NCBI RefSeq assembly: GCF_019175385.1
Contig: NC_083342.1
Coordinates: forward strand, 121,458,376 to 121,522,375
Source: Lycium barbarum
Lineage: Eukaryota; Streptophyta; Magnoliopsida; Solanales; Solanaceae
DNA length: 64,000 nt
Reading direction: 5' to 3'
Part shown: one piece after another, positions 49,700 through 60,978 of the stretch
How the letters are laid out: the number at the start of each line of letters is the position of its first letter
Position numbering within the stretch: the first letter of the stretch is position 1
Notes under the pieces: generated by a model
Told to the model about the DNA's origin: nothing
Databases searched by the model: none
The model's input: the letters and a program-made list of their open reading frames with translations, nothing else
Program-made: the position numbers and the translations under genes

Positions 49700-52600
49700 T
49701 CAGAATATGTAGCTCTGCATAAGAGATTGTAAGCCTGGAGTAGCTTGCACATTGCATATGTAGGCTATTTCGCGGGCAACTTTCTCCACTTCACGGCTTC
49801 GCTGTTCAAAAATCCTCGCATTCCTTTCGTTCCATATTGAGTTCGTCACTTCAGCACACACCATACGAAATAAGCTAGCTTGCTGTGACTTACCTTTCCC
49901 TCGGTTGATCAACCATTCCAGGTGCTGCAGCCATGTTTGCGCACTGGTCAGTGGTTGGTTTAACCACGTCAGTACTCTGTTCCAGAGTTGCTGCGCATAT
50001 GTACACTTGACGAACATGCGTTCCCTGTCTTCATTATACGTTTTACACAGCACACACACTGGATCAAAGCTCAGTCCCCAGCTGAGTAGTCTATCAATTG
50101 TCAACAATTTTCCATGAAGACATAGCCACAAGATAAACACATATTTGGGTCGGGCATCATTATGGAACATTAAGCATTTCCAATTCACTCTCTCATGGTT
50201 GTTCAGTAGCTGTAGATAGATGTTTCTGATCGCGCTTTTGGCAGGCAGCGTCCCAGTGGTCACTTGCTCGAGTTTTTCCCAAGTGTCAATAATTTTTCGG
50301 ACCATCCAACTTGCTTGGCGAGGTATTTTAAGAGTGGCCAACTGCTGATCTATGATGTAGAATGTATGAATCCATTTTATCCAGAGTCGATCTTGCTTCC
50401 TCGCTAGGTCCCAACAAAGTTTAGCTATAGCCGCTTGGTTCCACACCTGAAGGTTTATGAGATTGAGACCCCCCGAAGCCTTAGGACAACAGACTCTATC
50501 CCATGCAACAAGTGCTTTTTTTGTGATTGTATTGACCCCGGACCAAACATAGCTTCTACAATATGCTTCAATGGCTTTGATCACCTTAGCAGGCAAGATG
50601 AAGAGTTGTGCCCAATATGATTGTATGCCAAATAATACACTTTGTACTAGTTGAACCCGCCCTGCATATGATAGTTTCTTAGCAGTCCAAGAAGATACTC
50701 TTTTTACAATTTTCTCAATCAGTGGCTGCCATTAAATTAGAGTAAGCTTCTTTGTAGTTAGCGGTATACCAAGATACTTGAAGGGTAAGTCTCCACACGA
50801 ATACCCCAGGTGTTGTAGGATTCTATCCCGCTCATTTTGTTCAACCCCACCGAAATAAACAGAACTCTTGTTCAAATTTGCTTGTAGTCCTGATGCCCGA
50901 GAGAACAACAAAAAAGACTTATGCAGTGTAGTCACAGAGGCTAGGTCCCCTTTGGAGAAAAGCAATAAATCATTCGCAAAGCTGAGATGAGTTATCCCTA
51001 ATTTTGAGCATCGTGGATGGTATTTAAAGGACCTGTCTGTCCGCAAATTGTTCAGGCTTCTACTTAAATATTCCATGACAATGGCGAATAAGAAGGGGGA
51101 GATCGGATCGCCTTGTCGCAACCCCTTTGCTGCATCAAATGGTTTCTTTGGAGACCCAATTACCAGGATAGTATAGTTGACAGTAGTAACACATTGCATT
51201 AGCCAGCCCTTGAATTTTGCAGGGAATCCCAACTCCTCCAAAATCTGTTCTAGGTATGCCCACTCAACTGAATCATACGCTTTTTGTAAATCGATCTTGA
51301 TCATGCATCTAGCAGAAATATGTTTCCTAGAGTAGGCTTTCACTAATTCGTGGGCCAGTAGGATGTTATCAGAAATCCTCCTACCTGGTATAAAACCCGA
51401 CTGAGCCTCACAAATTAGGAAAGGCATAATCTTTTGCATTCTTGATGTCAATATCTTAGCTATGATTTTGTACAAAATGGTACAGCATGCAATAGGCCGA
51501 AAGTCCTTGACCGTCTCAGGGCTCGGGATTTTAGGCACCAACGTGATAGTAGTACAGTTTATGGCTTTGTACATTAACCCAGAGTTAAAGAAATCCTTGA
51601 CTGCTGCACATATATCCTCTTTGATAATAACCCATGCTTTCTTGAAAAAATAGGCCGAATACCCATCTATGCCCGGGGATTTCTCATCATCAATAGATTT
51701 AAGCCCCTCCCAAATTTCCTGATCTTGGATTTCTGCGCATAACTCCAGCTGTTGTTGTCTTTTTAGGACCGGTCCCAGCCTCATAATTCGTTTATCTACA
51801 GCTGGGAGGCATGCCTGAGTCGACCCCATCAAGCTTCTATAAAAATTAGTGATTTCCACTTCAATGTCTTTAGGCTCACGAATTCTCTGGCCATTTAAGG
51901 AGCGAATATCGCTGATCAATTTCCTCTGGCATCGCTCTTTCATCACAGCTCAAAAATATTTGGTGTTACAATCTCCAAGTTTAATCCAAGAGGCCCTAGA
52001 TTTCTGCTTCAGAATGTTTTCCTCGATCAAGGACCATTTTTCTAGATTAAGCAGAAGTTGTTTTTCCTTTGCTATCAACTCATCAGTGCATTGAGAACCC
52101 AACTGTGCCTGGACATTCTTTAAGGTCAGTCGAGCCTTATCGATGTTATGTCGGACTCCCTTGAACTCTTTGACATTAAGGTCTTTAAGTCGCGGTTTGA
52201 GTGTTTTAAGTTTCTGCCAGATTTTCTTCATACCTGTTTGTCCCACCGGATGCATCCATACCTCCTGTAGTATGCGAGGGAACTGGTCATGTTCAGCCCA
52301 AATATTAAAGAATCTAAAGGGAGTTTTGCCACTTTGAGGGGCTTTGTATAACTGTAGAAGCATTCGGGAATGATCCGGAATATGTGGCATGTCATACTCC
52401 GACTGGACATGTCCCCATTGCATCAGCCAATTCGCATTTCCAAAAGCTCGGTCAATCCTGCTCCAGACTCTGTCCGCGCCAGTTTGCTTGTTTGACCAAG
52501 TATAGAACTCACCCTTCCATGTTAAGTCATTCATATGTAGATCCTGGACACAGTCCGAGAAGTCCTGTGTTTCGGCAGAAGTAACAGGGTTGCCCATAAG

Positions 52601-53050
52601 TCTATCAAGGGGAGATAATACTGCATTAAAGTCGCTCCACATCAACCATGGTTTTGTAACCCCTTGGCCTACTCGAATCAGATTTTGCCATAGCACTTTC
52701 CTTTGCTCTATACTGTTGTACCCGTAGATCACAGTGACATACGCGTCAAACCCATCGAGTCTACCTTTCACATGCGCATGAATATATTGAGCCCCTTCTT
52801 CTATCAACTTCACCTCGTAACTTTTTTGGTCCCAAAGCATCCAAACTCTACCATTATCGGCATGACTATAGTTGTGTAGGCTGCCCCATCTAGGAACCAC
52901 ATTATTTAAGACACTTGCTACTCTATGTCTTTTAACACGAGTTTCTACTAGGCACACAAATTTGAGCTTCTTACTAGTGATATAGTATTTCAGCTCCTTT
53001 TGTTTGTACCTTTTATTTATCCCTCTAACATTCCAACAAAGCCAAGTCAT
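49700..53050 (-). pseudogene. LINE ORF2: endonuclease and reverse transcriptase, two nonsense codons
   Basis: The frame is one continuous 1117-codon reading frame broken only by TGA (51950-51952) and TAA (50732-50734). The endonuclease comes first (LCWNVRG, VETRV, IYGYN, SDFNAV, PDHSRM). The reverse transcriptase follows (PIACCTILYKIIAKIL, QSGFIPGRRISDN, IDLQKAYDSVEW, GLRQGDPISP), then a zf-RVT domain with CVLC near the end. The catalytic ADD motif reads FANDLLLF, so one metal-binding Asp is Asn (GAT to AAT). There is no RNase H domain. The stops and the lost Asp make it non-functional. Confidence 0.88.
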
Positions 53051-53292
53051 ATTGAATTTTCAATTGGCCTTGCATTATCAGGAGGCCGTGCATGAGTCTC
53101 ATTGTTTCCATTAGTCAACACAGAGAAAGAATTCCTGATCGGAGTAGGTGCCTTATTAAGGGCAGGAAAATGTTCCAAGCTCAGCTCAGGAACAGGCTCA
53201 GCCCCTGCCTTGTTGCTGGTCAGTGGGCTTGGTCGCTGGTTCTGCTGTTGAGGGGGAGTTTTAGTTGTCTCAAGGTTAGCTGGTTCCGGTTG

Positions 53293-54591
53293 TTACGTTC
53301 GTTGTGCTGGCTGGTTGCCTGCTAGTGTAATCACATCCTGATCAACTCCCGCAATGCGCCGCTCCTGAATAGGCCCTTTGTATTGCCATTCTTGAGTGAC
53401 AACCTTATTTTGCCTCCTCCTTCTAGCTCGTTGCATGTTTGGTCTTTGCTGTTGTACATTCATCTTCGCTGACTGCTCGACACATCTGTGACCTACAACC
53501 AGGCATTGTTCACAAAACTCTATCTTCCAGTCGTATTCAACAGCTTGGGTGTGTTTGGTCCCATCGCAATCCATTATGACTACAGCTTCAGGGAGTGGTT
53601 TAGTCACATTGACTTCTATTAGGATTCTAGCATACGAGATCCTAGTCTGCTTACAAGTGCATTCATCAGCATAAATGGGTGTCCCGACAAGACTAGCAAT
53701 CCGACTGAGCGAAGCATCTCCCCAGTAGTTCATAGGCAGCTTAGGGAACAATACCCACAGTAGTATCTCTGATGGAAATTCGACATTAAAATCAAAATTT
53801 GGTGTCCATTGCTTCAATATGATGGGTCGATTGTTAATAGAGTATGGGCCATCATAATACACCTTCTGCGTATCCTCGACTGTTTGAAATTTAATAACAT
53901 AATAACCTTCGGTATGAAGGTAGACATCAGGTTCCAGGATATCCTTCCAATTTGTCGCAATATATCTGCACATCGCATTGTAGCCCGGAGTTTCGCCCAA
54001 GAAATATGCAATCACAACACACTTCCATTTCTGGGTTTCTGGCTCAACTTCTTCGTTTGTTAATTGAGCCACCACCTGGCCCTCAATTACTTGTGGGGGG
54101 ATATAGTTAAGTTCCCGCCCCACTGTTGCTGCTCTGTTATTTCGAAACATGTTTCCCCATTTAGCCCCCAGTCGTGTTTCATTCCCCGTCACAGGTGCAG
54201 GATGTACAACACACCACTTTTCTACACCCGACGAGCTGCTAGCGGCCATTGTTACATCAGCAACTGCAGCGGTGAGCACTACTGGGTCATTTGCCTTCAT
54301 TGCTCGTGTACCTTCATTACTCATGTTCCCCTCATTTGTGTTAGGGGAAGTGAGATCTAGCCTTTTGACCACCCCAGATCCGTTCGTGTTACCCCCATAA
54401 GTTGGATTAATGGCGCCGTCGACTAGATCTAGGTTTTCCCCATCTCGATTCGCCGGATCCACTTCGATTCGAGCACCCACCGAGCTACCAAAAGTAGTAA
54501 TCGGTACTTTCCTTGGCCTTCCCCGACCTCGACCTTGCTCCTGCCCCGGTAGTTGAGCTTGAGCTTGCGTTTTCCGTCTCCCTCTAGCCAT
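53293..54591 (-). CDS. LINE ORF1 protein (DUF4283-like with degenerate zinc knuckle)
   Basis: The intact ORF encodes 432 aa. The N-terminus is basic and Gln/Arg-rich (MARGRRKTQAQAQ, GRGRGRPRK). The middle resembles the DUF4283 domain of plant LINE ORF1 proteins (GYYVIKFQTVEDTQKVYYDG, RPIILKQWTPNF, LPMNYWG). The zinc knuckle EFCEQCLVVGHRC lacks a normal fourth Cys (only CxxC...H remain). It would bind the element RNA in a ribonucleoprotein. With ORF2 dead it has no known cellular use. Confidence 0.8.
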   Translation of the reverse strand: MARGRRKTQAQAQLPGQEQGRGRGRPRKVPITTFGSSVGARIEVDPANRDGENLDLVDGAINPTYGGNTNGSGVVKRLDLTSPNTNEGNMSNEGTRAMKANDPVVLTAAVADVTMAASSSSGVEKWCVVHPAPVTGNETRLGAKWGNMFRNNRAATVGRELNYIPPQVIEGQVVAQLTNEEVEPETQKWKCVVIAYFLGETPGYNAMCRYIATNWKDILEPDVYLHTEGYYVIKFQTVEDTQKVYYDGPYSINNRPIILKQWTPNFDFNVEFPSEILLWVLFPKLPMNYWGDASLSRIASLVGTPIYADECTCKQTRISYARILIEVNVTKPLPEAVVIMDCDGTKHTQAVEYDWKIEFCEQCLVVGHRCVEQSAKMNVQQQRPNMQRARRRRQNKVVTQEWQYKGPIQERRIAGVDQDVITLAGNQPAQRT

Positions 54592-54696
54592 GGTTTGCTC
54601 ACCTGGTGCAATTTAGCCGAACGTGCGCCCAGAGCCTTTTCTAGAGAGAGAAATTTTTTAAGGTTTTTGGATTGGACAATGTTAGATACACTATTC

Positions 54697-56850
54697 CCGT
54701 GCACTTTTACTTGTTCACTTTTGATTTTTCACGTTCTTTAAGAATTAATAAATCTCACGTGGATATATGTCATAGTACTGAGTATTTATTCTCTTCTCAT
54801 GTATACACATATGCACTTCAATTTTAATTCTTCGACATATATTTATTTCGTCCGTGCACTTTTACTTGTTCACTTTTGACTTTTCACGTTCTTACTGAAT
54901 ATTTATTCTCTTCTCATGTATACATACATGCACTTCAATTTTAATTCTCCGACATATATTTATTTCCTCCGTGCACTTTTACTTGTTCACATTTGACTTT
55001 TCACGTTATAGACTAACACAGCATCACCAACTTGTACCAAAAACTTTACAAACTGTACACGTAATGAAATGCTTGTACCATAAGCTATATAACTTGTACA
55101 CTTTACCCAACAAGTTTTTAATCCCATGTGGACATATGTCATAGTACTTAATATTTATTCCCTTCTCATGTATAGACGTATGCACTTCAATTTTAATTCT
55201 CCGACACATTTATTTCCTCCGTGCAATTTTACTTGTTCACTTTTGACTTGTCACGTTCTTGCTGAATATTTATTCTCTTCTCATGTATAGACGTATGCAG
55301 TTCAATTTTAATTCTCCTACACAAATTTATTTCCTCCGTGCACTTTTACTGGTTCACTTTTGACTTTTCACGTTCTTTAAGAATTAATAAATCTCACGTG
55401 GATATTGTCATAGTACTGAATATTTATTCTCTTCTCATGTATACACATATGCACTTCAATTTTAATTCTTCGACATATATTTATTTCCTCCGTGCACTTT
55501 TACTTGTTCACTTTTGACTTTTCATATTCTTCCTGAATATTTATTCTCTTTTTATGTATACATGTATGCACTTCAGTTTTAATTCTCCGACACATATTTA
55601 TTTTCTCCGTGCACTTTTATTTGTTCACTTTTGACTTTTCACGTTATTTAAGAATTAATAAATGAAGTACTCCCTTCATCTCATATTACTTGGCCACCTT
55701 ACTACACTTGACTTTTCACGTTCTTTACGAATTAATAAAAATGAAGTACTCCCTTCGTCCCATATTACTTATATGTCTATTTTTCTATTCTATATTTTTC
55801 TTCTTCTTATCTTCTTATATATAAATGCCCAAGCTGGACGAACACAACAACAATAAGTTGTACAAAAAGCAACTGAAATTGTACTCTAAGCAAGAACTAA
55901 CATGTGTACATTTCAAAAGTTGAGCATTAATTCCACCTCTTGTGTGTTTACATTTTAAGTCCCTACAGGTCCTCAGCGTCTTAATTGTCCTTTCATTTGG
56001 CATGTACTCCCTCTGTCTCAATTTAAGTGTCTATGTTTGACTAGACATGGATTTTAAAAAATAAAGATAGACTTTCAAATCTTGTGGTTCTAAATTAAAA
56101 ATGTGTATAATGTAATTAAATATCCCTTGAATCTTGTGATTATAAACTTGACATGTAGGATATTTGAATTGTCAACTTACTAAATATAAAAAGAGGTGGA
56201 CATAACCAAAATAAGACAAAATTTAACAGCAATTAAGAAATTAAGGGGAAAAATAAGACGAAAAGAAAAAGATATGGAGACTCGCTAAGGAGAATTTTAT
56301 CCCACATGGACATATGTCATAGTACTTAATATTTATTCCCTTCTCATGTATAGATGTATGCACTTCAATTTTAATTCTCCAACACATTTATTTCCTCCGT
56401 GCACTTTTACTTGTTCACTTTTGATTTTTCACGTTCTTGCTGAATATTTATTCTCTTCTCATGTATAGACGTATGCGGTTCAATTTTAATTCTCCTACAC
56501 AAATTTATTTCCTCCGTGCACTGTTACTTGTTCACTTTTGACTTTTCACGTTCTTTAAGAATTAATAAATTCCACATGGATATATGTCATATACTGAATA
56601 TTTATTCTCTTCTCATGTATACACGCATACACTTCAATTTTAATTCTCCGACACATATTTATTTTCTCCGTGCACTTTTACTTGTTCACTTTTGACTTTT
56701 CACGTTCTTGCTGAATATGTATTCTCTTCTCATTATACATGTATGCACTTCAAATTTAATTTCCCGACACATATTTATTTCCTCCGTGCACTTTTACTTG
56801 TTCACTTTTGACTTTTCACGTTATTTAAAAATGAATAAATGAAGTACTCC
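54697..56850. repeat. Helitron minisatellite array 2, right part
   Basis: Many copies of the 115/153-bp alternating units are present. They are interrupted at 55700-56300 by a Helitron 5'-like motif and a Stowaway-type remnant (about 56000-56230). The units closely match the left part at 49330 and array 1. Confidence 0.85.
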
Positions 56851-57337
56851 CTCCGTCTCACAAACCATAAAGAATAACTAAATTGAGTAACCAAATTAAT
56901 CGCGTTTGGCCCCGTGCATCGCACGGGCATAGTTTGCTAGTATATATGTAATTTACCTATTTAAAAATATTTATTGTAATTATATTATTTTATGAAATAC
57001 TAAAAATTAAATACTCACGGGGGTTACGCCTCACCGAGGAATACATAAAACGCTCCGCCTTACACCCCCGCCTTTTAAAACACTGATATTACCCACGTCA
57101 CTTCCCACTTAAATACTTTCATTTTCTAAACAAATATTTTCATTCGTAAAAAATAATAATATTTAATTTAATTGTAAATAAATATTTTAATTTTAAAAGT
57201 ATATAATATTTATTAACTTTTAATTTAACAAACTAACATTCAAAGAAATAATTTATGCATGACTAAATCATGCACATATAAATAAACCCTGCATTACTAA
57301 TACCTGCATAATTCTAACCAGCTACCAAACGACCTCT

Positions 57338-57420
57338 TAGTGTTTTGTTTTAATTTAGGTGGCTTGATTTGATGAATTAGTATAAACTAATTAAAGTATG
57401 ACACACACACACACACACAC

Positions 57421-57464
<44 letters not shown>

Positions 57465-58227
57465 ATAGAATCAATATATAGAATCAAGGGCGGTTAAAAT
57501 TATATTTTATGTATACATAGCAAAACCCTCTTTGGCTTCTTCGAATGTTTATTTTTTTATATTTTGAACCCCTCTTTGTGAAAATTCGGGTTCCGCCGCT
57601 GTATAGAATTAAAAAAGACATAGCAAATAATAAGAAAGGTCTGATATAAAATCTAGGAAGAAACTACTTCAACAATAATCGAAGCGCATAAAATAACAGA
57701 TATTAACAAAAATCGAAAAACAAAAGACTACGAGAATAGTGTTCATACTACCTAAGACCCTCGGCTCAAATCATGATGGAAAAAATACTTTTAACTCTTT
57801 CAATCGTGATTCAGACAAATAAATTGAGAATCGAAAGAAATACGAAAATACTTTTTAATGTTGTGATTACAAAAAGATTTATGTGTCATATTAAAACAAA
57901 TTAAAATAAGAAGATACATAGATTAAAATAGAAGGACTAACAAACAAAAAGAAAAAGAAGAAGAACAAAAGGTGATGAAAAGTTCTCAAACAATACAAAG
58001 ATCTAGTGAGAAATCACATAATTCAGGCCTCGTGAATGTCTTTATTGTCTTGTCTAAATGGAGTAGTCAAAAGGCAATGTTCGCTTTCGACCAAGTTTAG
58101 GGAACGTACTAGCTAGCCTTTTCTTCAATTAATAATTAAAGAACACAAAAAAGCTTATCAATGCTCCTAATTAAACATGCATAGCTATTGAACGATGATC
58201 AAAATAATAATAATAATAATAATAATA
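57338..58227. other. Intergenic with microsatellites and a small hAT MITE
   Basis: It includes an (AC)n tract at 57403-57421 that passes into (AT)n to about 57458, and an (AAT)n tract at 58206-58226. No gene is seen. Confidence 0.6.
57485..57601. mobile_element. Miniature hAT element (117 bp)
   Basis: It starts CAAGGGCGG and ends TTCCGCCGCTG (complement CAGCGGCGGAA). An exact 8-bp duplication TATAGAAT flanks it (57477-57484 and 57602-57609). Its ends resemble those of hAT 1 at 24432. Confidence 0.75.
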
Positions 58228-58465
58228 CTTTCTTTGCTCAATTTATATGACACATTTTTTTTTTAGTCAGTCGCAAAAAGAATGACATATTTTTTTATTT
58301 GGGCAACAATTTAACTTTAAACTTTACTGTACCTTTTACGCTTAACGAGATGATTTATACCACACAAATATCTTTGGCTTGTTTTAGACCACAAAATTCA
58401 AAAATCTTTCTTTATTTCTCAAACTTTGTGTCCGATCAAACTACATCACATTGGGACAGAGGGAG
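58228..58465. mobile_element. Stowaway-like MITE
   Basis: The ends CTTTCTTTGCTCAATTTATA and complement CTCCCTCTGTCCCAATGTGA are imperfect inverted repeats, flanked by TA. The length is 238 bp. Confidence 0.75.
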
Positions 58466-58629
58466 TAATAATAACGCATTCCAATCCTTTGAACTAATTT
58501 TATAGGAGCACGAAAAAAATTAATTGACCTTTTTAGTAAAAAAATTATATCCTTAATTTAATACAATATACAGGTCAAATTAATATTATTAACCTTGCTT
58601 ATTGAATTAATGCATAACAAGATTGGATT

Positions 58630-59282
58630 ATTATTTTTTAGAATAACTATGGGGAATGGCATAATTCCTAAGCAACAGTTCATAACTTGGCTAGTTATTC
58701 AACACAGGCTTGCTACAGTTGACGGATTATCCAAATGGGGCATTCAAGTAGCCAAGGAATGTGTACTCTGTGACTCAGGAACAAAGGAAACAGTGGCTCA
58801 CCTTTTCTTTGACTATAGGTACTTTACTTTAGCCACATTTGGAATGCAATATTGAGATGGTTAGGGTTACTAGACACTCTATCAGTTGGGATACAGAAGT
58901 AACCTGGATGACCCAAAGAGTGAAGAGTACAAGACAAAAGTCTGAGATACTGAGATTCTTGTTCCATGCAACAGTGTTATCATATCTGGCTGGAAAGAAA
59001 TGTAAGGAGATTTCAAGGAGTCCAGCGACCAAGTGGAGATAGATTGAGGGAGATAGTAGTTCAACTACACAAGGGAAACCAACAATCGAAATGGAAGCAT
59101 ATGCTTACAACTTTGAATAGTTATCCAATCTAGAGGGATTAGATGTTTTTTGGTGTATTCAGATTCCTTAGGCTAGAATGGTTAAGTAATTATGAGGTCT
59201 AGTTCTAATGTTTATATGAACTAGCAGGTTAATTTACAAAGTCCCATTTGGTTGAATAAAGGTTTCCATTTTTCAACCAAAA
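58630..59282 (+). pseudogene. 5'-truncated LINE fragment (zf-RVT region)
   Basis: It encodes the zf-RVT domain (PKQQFITWLVIQHRLATVDG, KECVLCDSGTKE, VAHLFFDYRY), then in shifted frames IWNAILRWLG, DTEVTWMTQRVK and HIWLERNVRRFQG. It ends in a short 3' UTR and A-tail. An 11-bp duplication AAGATTGGATT (58619-58629 and 59283-59293) flanks it. The gene is broken by at least two frameshifts. Confidence 0.8.
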
Positions 59283-59599
59283 AAGATTGGATTTTTTTTA
59301 ATGTGGGTAGAATTTTTTATTGTCATTTTTAATTGAGTGGAGCTTTGTAGTACAAAGCTTAGCACCCAATAATTTAAGTAAAAAACGAGCCTAGACTGTG
59401 GCGGCGGATGGAGAGTATATTACTAGGTTAAACTGGACACTAACTTGTTGACACGAAATATAATATATAGGAAAAAAGACACAAATGGTCAACCGGGTGA
59501 AACTATTGACAGCCGGTAGCCCAAAAATTTTAAAAGTCATTTTTTAGCCTTTTTAAACTAATTCCATTTTCTAGCAATTTTTCAACTTATTCCACCATA

Positions 59600-59880
59600 T
59601 ATATATATATATACACTGTATCATTGTTGTATATGTATCACTACTGTATATGTATAAAAAGTGTATCATACGTATAGAAACTATATCATTGTTGTATAGA
59701 AGATGTATCACTACTGTATATGTATAGAAAAAATGTTTCACACATATAGAAACTATATCATTATCGTATAGGTCATGTATAGAAAATATATCATTATTGT
59801 ATAATTTGTGTATAATAAATGCATAATCAACATATAATTTCTGTTTAAAAAATGTATAATTAATATATACTTACTAATTG
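59600..59880. repeat. Degenerate tandem repeat
   Basis: Imperfect repeats of TGTATCAYTRYTGTATA and TATAGAAACTATATCATT, with a period of roughly 30-70 bp. No coding function. Confidence 0.6.
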
Positions 59881-59909
59881 TACACATATTATACATGTTT
59901 TGGGATATT

Positions 59910-60058
59910 TTTCGGTGACCTTGTGGCGACTTTACTCGCCATAAATAGTCCTGTTCCATTTGTGGCAAACCTTTTAGTGACGATTTTTTGATCTGTCATA
60001 TTCTTTTGCAGCAACCTTTTGTGGCGGTTATCCTTTTTTTTTTTTTTTTTTTTTTGTA
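59910..60058. mobile_element. Possible CACTA-type 3' end
   Basis: Repeated TGTGGCGACTT / TTTGTGGCAAACC / TGTGGCGGTT motifs lead to a poly-T run and TTTTTGTAGTA. This resembles a CACTA terminus read outward (CACTACAAAAA complemented) with the last base changed. No partner end is seen. Confidence 0.35.
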
Positions 60059-60445
60059 GTATAGGCTGGGCGGCTAGCGCCTGGGAATAGTATGGGCCGA
60101 ACTGCCAACTCGGGTATTCAGCTCAAAATGGGGCTTTTTTGAGCCTTTTTTTTTTGCTAGTAGTCTCTCAATGCCCTTTTCCCTAATATACATGTGTATT
60201 AAAATTTCAATAAATATTTAATTCTAAACTCATAATTACAAAATTATAATGGGTCCGCTATTAAGAACATAAAGATTGAGTCCACGGGATTAAAGATCTG
60301 CCTTTGCACCGGGGAAGGTTTGTGAAATGTTTACGTTCAAATATTAACATCGCAAAAGGGCATTTAAAAAATATTCTATACGTATCATTTGCGCACCTTA
60401 TGAGAAAAAACAAAAATCAAACAAAGGAAGTTGCGTTTAATTTTT

Positions 60446-60938
60446 GAGTTAATTCCTCAAATGGTCATTGAACTTATAGAAAAGTTCTACTAAAGTAACT
60501 TTTGAATTTTTTTGGACAATAAGGTCATCAAACTATGTCCTTGTTTCCAATAAAGTAAATTAACCCATTTTTAGACATAAAACCCCTTAACACATATATA
60601 AATTATAAAATCCATTACCTAGGCACAATTTTTAGATACTCCAAAATTCTTGTTCAATTTTTAATAATAAAATAGAAATATTCAAATAATATTTCAAGCT
60701 ATAAGAATAAAACACTATAACCGTTCAAACTTTAAGTATGCTATAAGCTGATTTTCTTTGTTATATCAACATCTTTTGAACTATTTTGATATTTTTCTAT
60801 TGTTCAAAGTCGAAAGTTAAATATTTTACTGAATAGAAGTGCTTTGGCATAATTGAAACACATGAGACGTTATATAAATCTATGATGCATGTAATTATTA
60901 TTTTTGGTTTTTTATACACACGCGCGCGCGCGCGCGCG

Positions 60939-60978
<40 letters not shown>

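Larger units (their letters stand above)
49556..54696 (-). mobile_element. Full-length LINE (non-LTR retrotransposon), inactive
   Basis: The element is 5141 bp on the minus strand and is flanked by an exact 12-bp duplication CCGTGCACTTTT (49544-49555 and 54697-54708). It comprises a 105-bp 5' UTR, ORF1 (54591-53293), a 242-bp spacer, ORF2 (53050-49700) and a 144-bp 3' UTR with a very short A-rich end. It inserted into a minisatellite unit of the host Helitron. Confidence 0.9.
49176..56940 (+). mobile_element. Helitron with minisatellites, interrupted by a LINE
   Basis: The 3' end is a perfect 7-bp-stem hairpin CCCGTGC-ATC-GCACGGG (56911-56927), then CTAG (56937-56940) and a host T. The 5' end is proposed at A|TCAAGCGCGCACG (49176), ahead of the TA repeat and 'actgacacagc' motif shared with other copies. 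Similar 5'-like motifs recur at about 55012 and 55830, so this may be a compound or internally duplicated Helitron. No helicase is encoded. Confidence 0.6.
48433..57085. mobile_element. hAT element 3, non-autonomous, carrying a nested Helitron
   Basis: The ends are CACTGTTTTAAAAGG on the left and complement CAGTGTTTTAAAAGG on the right. An exact 8-bp duplication ATATTACC (48425-48432 and 57086-57093) flanks it. Own sequence amounts to about 0.9 kb (48433-49175 and 56941-57085), GC-richer at the ends (GGGCTCACGTGCGGGGC) and with no transposase. Confidence 0.85.
48244..57336. mobile_element. Probable Tourist-like host element of the big nest
   Basis: TTTGGTAGCTAGTTAGG at 48251 is the inverted partner of CTAACCAGCTACCAAACGACC at 57315-57335. 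Inner parts (TAATACATG.ATAA / TTACTAATACCTGCAT) also correspond. With the insert removed it would be about 430 bp. Flanks TAA/TTA do not match well, so the boundaries are uncertain. Confidence 0.4.
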
